NCBI GenBank assembly: GCA_021805275.1
Contig: JAJZFQ010000083.1
Location: 1 to 5,573 of the forward strand
Length of the DNA: 5,573 nt
Source: Pseudomonadota bacterium
GTDB taxonomy: Bacteria; Pseudomonadota; Gammaproteobacteria; Steroidobacterales; Steroidobacteraceae
Direction of reading: 5' to 3'
Part shown: in pieces, positions 1 to 4,712 of the stretch
Position numbering within the stretch: position 1 is the first letter of the stretch
How the letters are laid out: every line of letters starts with the position of its first letter
Made by a program: the position numbers and the translations under genes
Notes under the pieces: model-generated
Told to the model about the DNA's origin: nothing
What the model saw: the letters and a program-made list of their open reading frames with translations, nothing else
The model's database searches: none

Positions 1-346
1 GTACGTCGGGGACGTGGTGGCGGTGAACCTGTGGTTCCTGCGCCACCCCGAGCGCAGCGGCATCTTCAACTTAGGCTCGGGCCGCTCGCAGCCCTTCAAC
101 GAGGTCGCCCATGCCACGATCAATGCGATGCGCGCCGAGCGCGGCGAGGCGGCGCTGTCGCTCGCCGAGCAGGTCCAGTCGGGCCTGATCGAGTACACAC
201 CCTTTCCCGAGGCGCTCATCGGCAAGTACCAGTGCCGCACCGAAGCGGACCTCGCGGCCTTGCGCGCGACGGGCTGTGACGTCGAATTCGCGGACGTCGA
301 GTCCGGCGTTCGCCGCTATGCCGAGTGGCTGGCGGGGCGGGGGTGA
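1..346 (+). CDS. hldD: ADP-L-glycero-D-manno-heptose 6-epimerase, C-terminal part (5' end outside window)
   Basis: This is the last 114 codons of a short-chain dehydrogenase/reductase-type epimerase, read from base 2 and ending in TGA at 344-346. HldD converts ADP-D-glycero-D-manno-heptose to ADP-L-glycero-D-manno-heptose in the cytoplasm, the last step of heptose supply for the LPS inner core. The visible part carries family landmarks: [13 protein letters not shown] at the left edge, then [18 protein letters not shown], then [14 protein letters not shown], and [14 protein letters not shown] near the end. All match the order and spacing I know from E. coli HldD. The Rossmann nucleotide-binding region and the catalytic Tyr/Lys would lie upstream, out of view, so their integrity cannot be judged. 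An apparent GTG start at 14 is internal to the protein. Its partners resume at 2162, beyond the accessory island. Confidence 0.95.
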   Translation, partial: YVGDVVAVNLWFLRHPERSGIFNLGSGRSQPFNEVAHATINAMRAERGEAALSLAEQVQSGLIEYTPFPEALIGKYQCRTEADLAALRATGCDVEFADVESGVRRYAEWLAGRG

Positions 347-385
347 TGGCGTGTTCAGATACGATCTCTGCACGGAGTCATTGAT

Positions 386-405
386 GTCAATACGTATGTA
401 TTGAC
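386..405. repeat. 20-bp inverted repeat, candidate operator
   Basis: GTCAATAC (386-393) and GTATTGAC (398-405) are perfect 8-bp inverted arms around a 4-nt centre. The right arm covers most of the candidate -35 hexamer at 401-406. RHH proteins bind short dyads as paired dimers and commonly repress their own promoters. An autoregulatory site for the gene starting at 436 is therefore the natural reading. The arms are seen directly; the operator role is inferred. Confidence 0.6.
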
Positions 406-429
406 GAAAACGTCGATCGGCTTTACGCT
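401..429 (+). promoter_or_regulatory. Candidate sigma70 promoter of the RHH-nucleotidyltransferase pair
   Basis: TTGACG (401-406, five of six matches to the -35 consensus) is followed after exactly 17 nt by TACGCT (424-429, three of six matches to the -10 consensus). With usual spacing, transcription would begin at about 436, which is the A of the ATG of the next gene. The message may therefore be leaderless. The only purine patch before that ATG is AGG at 430-432, too close to be a normal ribosome-binding site. Confidence 0.5.
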
Positions 430-435
430 AGGCGT

Positions 436-933
436 ATGAATCAGCCGGTAAAGCTCTCGCAGTTGCAAGTGCGCGTGTCTGAGGCGGAAAAGTCAGCGAT
501 CCGCCGCGCAGCCCAGCAGGCAGGCATGGATATGTCGGCCTACGTATTGAGTCGCGTGCTCCCGGCATATGCGAAAGCGTTTCAGGAGGCCGTCGCTGCG
601 CTCAGCGAGGCAACGGAGCCGTCCTTCGCGCTCGCGGAACTGACCTCTCTGCTCGCCGGCCTGACCGCGGCGGAACTACGTCAAGCCGTTGCTGCCGCAC
701 CGCAGGCGGAGCTCTCGCCGTTTCTGGCCAATTACGTCGCGGCCATGAGCGAGACGGCCTGCAACCTGCGTGGTCTGGCGGCGCCTGCGTGGACCCGAAG
801 GATCGAAGCGCTCGCGGTGCCGGTGTTCGGGTCGGCGCTTCCGTCGCTGCGCCTGTACCTGCTGACTCACTCACCGGCCCCGTTCCGCCGGCGCAACATC
901 TTCATCGATTCGAGCGTCGGCGCACAGGTGTAG
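436..933 (+). CDS. RHH-like DNA-binding protein with long C-terminal domain, putative antitoxin/regulator
   Basis: This 165-residue protein is not one I can name. Residues about 6-42 look like a ribbon-helix-helix N-terminus: a short strand (QLQVRV), a charged helix (SEAEKSAIRRAAQQAG), then MDMSAYVLSRVL, the pattern of CopG/DUF1778-type antitoxins and MobC-like proteins. Most such antitoxins are shorter (about 80-100 residues). The remaining roughly 120 residues are an Ala/Leu-rich helical stretch ending in LRLYLLTHSPAPFRRRNIFI. From memory, similar tails occur on other DNA-binding proteins encoded beside DUF6036 nucleotidyltransferases, but I could not check this. The stop lies 7 nt before the next ATG, so the two genes are almost certainly co-transcribed. 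ATG 436 fits both the promoter and the start of the RHH strand. Likely role: autorepressor and possible antitoxin of the downstream gene. A plain transcription regulator is the alternative. Confidence 0.7.
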   Translation: MNQPVKLSQLQVRVSEAEKSAIRRAAQQAGMDMSAYVLSRVLPAYAKAFQEAVAALSEATEPSFALAELTSLLAGLTAAELRQAVAAAPQAELSPFLANYVAAMSETACNLRGLAAPAWTRRIEALAVPVFGSALPSLRLYLLTHSPAPFRRRNIFIDSSVGAQV

Positions 934-940
934 GCGTCAG

Positions 941-1471
941 ATGGCGGCGCTGAGCAAGACGGATATCCGCCGACTGTTCGAGCTTTTGAACGAGGAGCTG
1001 CGTCAAGTCGATACCGTTGGCGAGCTCTTCCTCGTGGGTGGCGCTGTCATGTGCCTGGCGTACGGCGCTCGCCCTTCGACGCGGGATGTCGACGCTCTCT
1101 TTCGTCCGCCCGAAAAGGTTCGCGAGGCTGCGGCTCGCTCGGCCATCAAGGCGGGCATCGACGTTCACTGGCTCAATGACGCGGTGAAAGGATTCATGAG
1201 CGCGGAGGGCGAGTTTTCCCCTTTTCTCGAACTCGATCACCTGCGTGTGATGACGGCGCAACCGGAGTATCTGCTCGCGATGAAGAGCTTGGCGATGCGC
1301 ATCGGAGCGGAATTTCACGATGAAGAGGATGTTCGCTTCCTCCTTCGTCTTCTGGAGGTGCGCTCGTATGAGCACGCGCTGCAGATCATCACGAAATACT
1401 ATCCACTGGAGCGCTTGCCGCAAAAGACACTGTATGCGCTGGAAGATCTGCTGCCGCACAGGCCGCAATAG
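941..1471 (+). CDS. Nucleotidyltransferase-fold protein (DUF6036/AbiEii-like), putative toxin
   Basis: The protein has 176 residues. Residues 30-53 (FLVGGAVMCLAYG, then RPSTRDVDALF) give the polymerase-beta-type nucleotidyltransferase signature: a GG pair (33-34) and a DxD-type acidic pair (Asp49, Asp51) after RPSTR. Asp99 in LELDHLRV may be the third metal ligand. Residues 106-135 (AQPEYLLAMKSLAMR, then DEEDVRFLL) resemble the conserved second half of AbiEii/DUF6036 proteins, where Lys115, Arg120 and the acidic cluster sit in one helix. Known relatives (AbiEii, MenT toxins) transfer nucleotides to tRNA or other targets; the target here is unknown. AGG at 932-934 lies 6 nt before ATG 941. Because it follows an RHH gene by 7 nt, a toxin-antitoxin pair is the best inference. 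A housekeeping transferase is possible. No truncation is seen, and codon choice looks less G/C-biased than in the sugar genes. Confidence 0.75.
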   Translation: MAALSKTDIRRLFELLNEELRQVDTVGELFLVGGAVMCLAYGARPSTRDVDALFRPPEKVREAAARSAIKAGIDVHWLNDAVKGFMSAEGEFSPFLELDHLRVMTAQPEYLLAMKSLAMRIGAEFHDEEDVRFLLRLLEVRSYEHALQIITKYYPLERLPQKTLYALEDLLPHRPQ

Positions 1472-1580
1472 TGGCCGCAGGGTTCTGCCGAGTGGCTAAT
1501 AGGACGGGGCGGGTTGATTGGTTGGACGATTACGCGTGCCGCGGGATCTCACTGAGGAGATTTTGTCGCGGGTACAATGC

Positions 1581-1613
1581 CAATGCGTTCGCTCGCATTG
1601 TCGCTATGCGACA
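1581..1613. repeat. Two overlapping inverted repeats in the convergent gap
   Basis: CAATGCG (1581-1587) pairs perfectly with CGCATTG (1594-1600) around a 6-nt loop. It is followed by TGTCGC (1599-1604) pairing with GCGACA (1608-1613) around TAT. The two stems share bases 1599-1600, so they would compete. TTGTCGC also occurs as a direct repeat at 1563-1569 and 1598-1604. The site lies between the convergent 3' ends of the nucleotidyltransferase and MNT genes. A bidirectional transcription-end structure or a protein-binding site is possible. There is no T-run on either side, so a classic intrinsic terminator is not supported. Confidence 0.5.
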
Positions 1614-1643
1614 GCTTCTCGTGCAATCCCCGAGAGTCGCGGC

Positions 1644-1934
1644 TCACAGAGGGATCGCTCCAGCGAGCACCGCGGCTCGAAATTCATCGGGCAGCGCATT
1701 GGGTGTGAGCACATCGACCGGGATTCCGAGGCGCTGCAGCAACTCGTGCCGAATCGCGCCGATGTCGAACAACGTGGTGTCTGGGGTGGGATCGACGAGG
1801 ATGTCCAGGTCGCTGCCCTCGACATTCGTTCCCTGTGCGACAGAACCAAAGATGCGCGCATTTTGTGCACGGTGAGAGTTCACCACCTGGCGGATGGTGT
1901 CGCGATGTCTCTGCAGGGCCAGAGAGGGTCTCAC
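1644..1934 (-). CDS. MNT-domain nucleotidyltransferase (MntA-like antitoxin family), without HEPN partner
   Basis: This single-domain minimal nucleotidyltransferase of 96 residues starts at GTG (1932-1934). It opens MRPSLALQRHRDTI, a usual start of this family. A GGAG ribosome-binding site (1941-1944) lies 6 nt upstream of the GTG. A TTG six codons further out (1950-1952) is possible but unlikely. The full catalytic motif is present: Gly30-Ser31, ten residues, then Asp42-x-Asp44 in SDLDILVD, with Asp74 in PVDVL as third acid. Known MntA proteins AMPylate and neutralise a HEPN RNase toxin (HepT) encoded next to them. Here only 172 nt separate the stop from the convergent neighbour, and no HEPN reading frame or RxxxxxH motif is visible there or upstream. 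The protein ends normally (AGAIPL). It may be an orphan antitoxin, act on a distant HEPN, or be the remnant of a lost pair. Confidence 0.85.
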   Translation of the reverse strand: MRPSLALQRHRDTIRQVVNSHRAQNARIFGSVAQGTNVEGSDLDILVDPTPDTTLFDIGAIRHELLQRLGIPVDVLTPNALPDEFRAAVLAGAIPL

Positions 1935-1978
1935 AGGGTGCTCCGACAGCAATTCAGGCTGACTGACTGAATGCGCAT

Positions 1979-2007
1979 ACAGTAATGCGAACTGAACCTG
2001 GGCTCAA
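1979..2007 (-). promoter_or_regulatory. Candidate promoter of the MNT gene
   Basis: On the - strand TTGAGC (2007-2002, four of six -35 matches) is followed after 17 nt by TACTGT (1984-1979, three of six -10 matches). Transcription would start near 1972, leaving a leader of about 38 nt before GTG 1934. An 8-bp palindrome, ATGCGCAT (1971-1978), sits at the predicted start, and AATGCG is repeated at 1970-1975 and 1984-1989. These could be regulatory, but the element is weak. Confidence 0.35.
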
Positions 2008-2161
2008 GACACTTCGGTTCCATCTTGCCGCGTTTTGTTAAGCGTTGGGCTGCGCGATGACAAGGATTTTTAGCTGGCGTCGTGCTGAGCTGTGCTGGCG
2101 CCTCCGCCGACGCTGCGCGATCATGCAACGTTCGAACCACTGACGTAACGTACATCGGTCA

Positions 2162-2644
2162 ATGACGGAACTCCCCCAAACCCTGCGCCAAAAAATACTC
2201 TCCCCGGCCGAGGTGCCTGGCCGGCATTGGCCGCGCCCGCTCGTGTTCACGAACGGGGTGTTCGACGTGCTTCATCGGGGGCACGTGACCTATCTGGCGG
2301 CCGCTCGCGAACTCGGGGCCGCACTCCTGGTCGCGGTCAACAGCGACACCTCGGCTCGTCTGCAGGGCAAGGGGCCGGATCGCCCGCTCAATGCCGAATC
2401 CGATCGCCTCATCGTGCTGGCCGCGCTCGAGAGCGTCTCCTTCGTGACGCTCTTCGACGAGAAGACCCCCTGTGAGCTGCTCGCACGCTGCCGTCCGGAC
2501 CTCTACGTCAAGGGCGGTGACTACGACATGGAGACCCTCGAGGAGACCCGGCTGATGCGCTCCTGGGGGGGCCGCTCGCTCGCGATTCCATTCGTGACGG
2601 GCTACTCCACGACCGCGCTCGTTGAGCGCATCCGCGGCGCATGA
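2162..2644 (+). CDS. hldE: D-glycero-beta-D-manno-heptose 1-phosphate adenylyltransferase (stand-alone, RfaE2 type)
   Basis: This cytoplasmic enzyme joins heptose-1-phosphate and ATP to give ADP-D-glycero-beta-D-manno-heptose and pyrophosphate, one step before HldD. The 160-residue protein is a single cytidylyltransferase-like domain. FTNGVFDVLHRGHVTYL at 29-45 contains the HxGH nucleotide-binding motif (His38, His41). GKGPDRPLNAESDR spans 69-82, VKGGDYDMETLEETR spans 116-130, and GYSTTALVERI at 147-157 is the ST-type C-terminal motif. It corresponds to the C-terminal half of E. coli HldE; the kinase half (HldA/RfaE1) is absent, as in split-gene species. ATG 2162 leaves about 26 residues before PRPLVFTNG, normal for the family, although no ribosome-binding site is evident. 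The stop overlaps the gmhB start (ATGA, 2641-2644). Alternative symbols are rfaE2 and hldC. Confidence 0.93.
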   Translation: MTELPQTLRQKILSPAEVPGRHWPRPLVFTNGVFDVLHRGHVTYLAAARELGAALLVAVNSDTSARLQGKGPDRPLNAESDRLIVLAALESVSFVTLFDEKTPCELLARCRPDLYVKGGDYDMETLEETRLMRSWGGRSLAIPFVTGYSTTALVERIRGA

Positions 2645-3213
2645 GTCACCGCGCGGCGTTCATCGACCGCGACGGCGTGCTCAATGTCGAGCACGGCTTC
2701 GTGCACCGGATCGAGGACTTCGTGCTGCTGCCGGGCGCGCTCGCGGCGCTCGCGGCGCTCGAGGCCGCCGGCTACCGTCGGGTGGTGGTGACGAACCAGT
2801 CGGGGATCGCCCGCGGGCTCTATACCGAGGCGGATTTCGAGCGGCTGATGGACGAGGTGCGCGGGCGGCTGCGCGCCGAGGGGGTCAGTGTCGATGCGGT
2901 CGAGTATTGCCCGCATCTGCCCGATGCGCCCCTGGCGCAGTATCGCCGGGCCTGCGCGTGCCGCAAACCCGAGCCCGGCATGCTGCTGAAGGCCATCCGC
3001 ACCCTCGACATCGACCCGGCGGCGTCGTTCCTCGTCGGGGATCGGATCTCCGACGTGCAGGCCGGGCGCGCCGCCGGCGTCGGCCGCTGCTTTCTGGTGC
3101 GCACCGGCTATGCGCTCTCCGCGGAGGCCATCTTGGCAGCCGATGCCGTGTACGACGATCTGCTGGGGTGTGTGACGGAGGTCTTGAACGGTGGTCCGAT
3201 TCGCGCGGACTGA
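2641..3213 (+). CDS. gmhB: D-glycero-beta-D-manno-heptose-1,7-bisphosphate 7-phosphatase
   Basis: This is a HAD-superfamily phosphatase of 190 residues, the usual GmhB length. It removes the 7-phosphate from D-glycero-D-manno-heptose-1,7-bisphosphate, supplying heptose-1-phosphate to the adenylyltransferase encoded just upstream. Motif I is FIDRDGVLN with nucleophile Asp9 and acid/base Asp11. Motif II is VVTNQSGI with Thr51. Motif III is CRKPEPGM with Lys109. Motif IV is VGDRISD with Asp134 and Asp138. The GmhB zinc-binding loop is complete: Cys90 and His92 (CPH), then Cys105 and Cys107 (CAC). Histidinol-phosphate phosphatases share this fold and loop, but the neighbours settle the substrate. 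The start ATG overlaps the previous stop by 4 nt, so translation is probably coupled. A 78-nt gap to the preferred rmlA start follows. Confidence 0.95.
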   Translation: MSHRAAFIDRDGVLNVEHGFVHRIEDFVLLPGALAALAALEAAGYRRVVVTNQSGIARGLYTEADFERLMDEVRGRLRAEGVSVDAVEYCPHLPDAPLAQYRRACACRKPEPGMLLKAIRTLDIDPAASFLVGDRISDVQAGRAAGVGRCFLVRTGYALSAEAILAADAVYDDLLGCVTEVLNGGPIRAD

Positions 3214-3277
3214 GTATCTCCGCATGACGCGCAGGGGGCGCGCATGGCAAGCTTCGCCGATTCAATGCCTTGGGGAC

Positions 3278-3282
3278 AGGAG
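3278..3282 (+). promoter_or_regulatory. Ribosome-binding site deciding the TTG start of rmlA
   Basis: AGGAG lies 9 nt before TTG 3292, and translation from that TTG begins [14 protein letters not shown], the canonical N-terminus of RmlA. An in-frame ATG at 3244 has a purine run (AGGGGG, 3233-3238) at 5 nt. It would add 16 residues ([16 protein letters not shown]) that match nothing I know in the family. Confidence 0.65.
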
Positions 3283-3291
3283 CCCGCGATC

Positions 3292-4164
3292 TTGAAAGGT
3301 ATCGTTCTCGCCGGCGGCGCCGGCACCCGTCTGCATCCGGTCACGCTGAGTGTCAGCAAGCAGCTGCTGCCGGTGTACGACAAGCCCATGGTGTACTACC
3401 CGATCTCGACGCTGATGCTCGCCGGGATCCGGGACATCCTCCTGATCTCGACGCCCGTGGATCTGCCGCTGTTTCAGCGCCTGCTCGGCGACGGCTCGCA
3501 GTGGGGCGTCTCGTTCTCCTATGCCGAGCAGCCGCGGCCCGAGGGCCTCGCGCAGGCCTTCCTCATCGGTCGGCCCTTCATCGGCGGTGAGCCCGTGGCG
3601 CTGGTGCTCGGCGATAACATCTTCTACGGCCACGGCCTGCCCGAACAGCTGCGGGCTGCCGCCTGCCGCGAGCAGGGCGCGACCGTCTTTGCCTACCGCG
3701 TGCGCGACCCGGAACGCTACGGCGTGGTGAGCTTCGATGCGGCGGGTCGCGCGATGACGCTCGAAGAGAAGCCGACCCAGCCGAAGTCGAACCATGCGGT
3801 GACCGGCCTGTATTTCTACGACCGCCAGGTGGCCGATCTCGCCGCGGCCCTGAAGCCCTCGCCACGCGGGGAGCTCGAGATCACCGATCTGAACCGACTG
3901 TACCTCGAGAGCGGGGCGCTCACGGTGGAGCAGTTCGGGCGCGGTGTGGCCTGGCTCGACACCGGCACCCATGAATCGCTCATCCAGGCCTCGATGTTCA
4001 TCGAGGCCATCGAGACGCGCCAGGGCCTGAAAGTCGGCTGCCCGGAGGAGATCGCCTATCACAGCGGCTTCATCGATGCGGCGCAGCTCGAGCGCCTGGC
4101 GCGCCCGCTCGCCAAGAGCGGCTACGGGACGTATCTCCTCGATGTGTTGAAAGGACCGCGTTGA
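3292..4164 (+). CDS. rmlA: Glucose-1-phosphate thymidylyltransferase
   Basis: RmlA (RfbA) makes dTDP-glucose from dTTP and glucose-1-phosphate, the first and feedback-controlled step of dTDP-L-rhamnose synthesis in the cytoplasm. From TTG 3292 the protein has 290 residues, typical for the family; an alternative ATG at 3244 would give 306. The N-terminus holds the nucleotide-binding signature [11 protein letters not shown] (6-16), followed by [16 protein letters not shown] with Lys23. The metal ligand Asp108 is in [14 protein letters not shown] (158-161), YGVVSFD and the substrate-binding [10 protein letters not shown] (221-230, with Asp223) follow, and the family C-terminus SGYGTYLL is intact. 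The next gene, rmlC, starts on the last base of this stop (TGATG). The 78 nt before TTG 3292 could hold a weak internal promoter, but none is clear; co-transcription with gmhB is likely. Confidence 0.95.
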   Translation: MKGIVLAGGAGTRLHPVTLSVSKQLLPVYDKPMVYYPISTLMLAGIRDILLISTPVDLPLFQRLLGDGSQWGVSFSYAEQPRPEGLAQAFLIGRPFIGGEPVALVLGDNIFYGHGLPEQLRAAACREQGATVFAYRVRDPERYGVVSFDAAGRAMTLEEKPTQPKSNHAVTGLYFYDRQVADLAAALKPSPRGELEITDLNRLYLESGALTVEQFGRGVAWLDTGTHESLIQASMFIEAIETRQGLKVGCPEEIAYHSGFIDAAQLERLARPLAKSGYGTYLLDVLKGPR

Positions 4165-4712
4165 TGATCTTCGAACCGATGGAGATTCCCGAGGTCGTGC
4201 GGATCCGACCGAAGGTGTTCGGCGATGCGCGCGGCTTTTTCATGGAATCCTGGGAGCAGCGCAAATTCGCCGCGGCGGGACTGGATCTGAAGTTCGTGCA
4301 GGACAACCACAGTCACTCCGCCCGGCATATCCTCCGGGGGCTGCACTATCAGATCCGCCAGCCCCAGGGAAAGCTGGTGCGGGTCACGAGCGGCCGGGTG
4401 TTCGACGTCGCAGTGGACATTCGCCGCAGTTCGGCGACCTTCGGCCGCTGGGTGGGCGCCGAATTGTCGGCCGAGAACCATCACATGCTCTGGGTGCCGC
4501 CGGGGTTCGCGCACGGGTATCTGGTGCTGAGTGACTCGGCGGACTTTCTCTACAAAGTCACCGACGTCTGGGCGCCCGAGCACGAGCGCGCGATTCGCTG
4601 GGATGATCCGACGATCGGGGTGCGCTGGCCGCTGCCGCCCGGGGAACAGCCGATCCTCTCCGGCAAGGATGCGGCGGCGTCCGCGTTCGCCTCAGCCGAG
4701 CTCTACCCGTGA
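4164..4712 (+). CDS. rmlC: dTDP-4-dehydrorhamnose 3,5-epimerase
   Basis: RmlC (RfbC) epimerises dTDP-4-keto-6-deoxyglucose at C3 and C5 to dTDP-4-keto-L-rhamnose, third step of the pathway. ATG 4164 gives 182 residues, the normal size of this cupin-fold enzyme. AAGGA at 4151-4155 lies 8 nt upstream and supports this ATG over the TTG one codon earlier. Landmarks in order are GDARGFFMESW (20-30), QDNHSHS (46-52), LRGLHYQ with catalytic His61, QGKLVRV with Lys70, FDVAVDIR (80-87), and FAHGYLVLS (115-123). FLYKVTDVW with the likely proton donor Tyr130 and LSGKD with Asp169, the probable partner of His61, complete the set. It overlaps the rmlA stop by one base and the rmlD GTG start by four. All key residues are present, so it should be functional. 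Confidence 0.96.
   Translation: MIFEPMEIPEVVRIRPKVFGDARGFFMESWEQRKFAAAGLDLKFVQDNHSHSARHILRGLHYQIRQPQGKLVRVTSGRVFDVAVDIRRSSATFGRWVGAELSAENHHMLWVPPGFAHGYLVLSDSADFLYKVTDVWAPEHERAIRWDDPTIGVRWPLPPGEQPILSGKDAAASAFASAELYP

Noticed and set aside
902..1468. 188-codon open frame on the - strand.
   Set aside because: It is fully antisense to the nucleotidyltransferase gene, has no family motifs, and is explained by the codon bias of the opposite strand.
1472..1643. Possible HEPN gene remnant downstream of the MNT gene.
   Set aside because: All three - strand frames hit stops quickly and show no RxxxxxH motif or HEPN-like helix.
1471..1970. Long + strand open frames over 1471-1875 and 1518-1970.
   Set aside because: They run antisense to the clear MNT gene, show no recognisable motifs and lack ribosome-binding sites; they are shadows in GC-rich DNA.
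2037..2050. GTTAAGCGTTGGGC resembles the GTTRRRY end of an integron attC site beside toxin-antitoxin-like genes.
   Set aside because: No RYYYAAC partner site or folded attC-like arm is found in the preceding 100 nt, and the neighbouring gene has the wrong orientation for a cassette.
3229..3241. GCGC-AGGGG-GCGC hairpin after gmhB as a terminator.
   Set aside because: The stem is only 4-5 bp with no U-run, and the purine run in its loop is better read as a spurious ribosome-binding-like patch.
2622..3265. Large overlapping frames on both strands across gmhB (2622-3227 +, 2602-3225 -, 2885-3265 -).
   Set aside because: Their translations are Arg/Ala/Pro-rich with no motifs, while the gmhB frame carries every HAD and zinc-loop residue.
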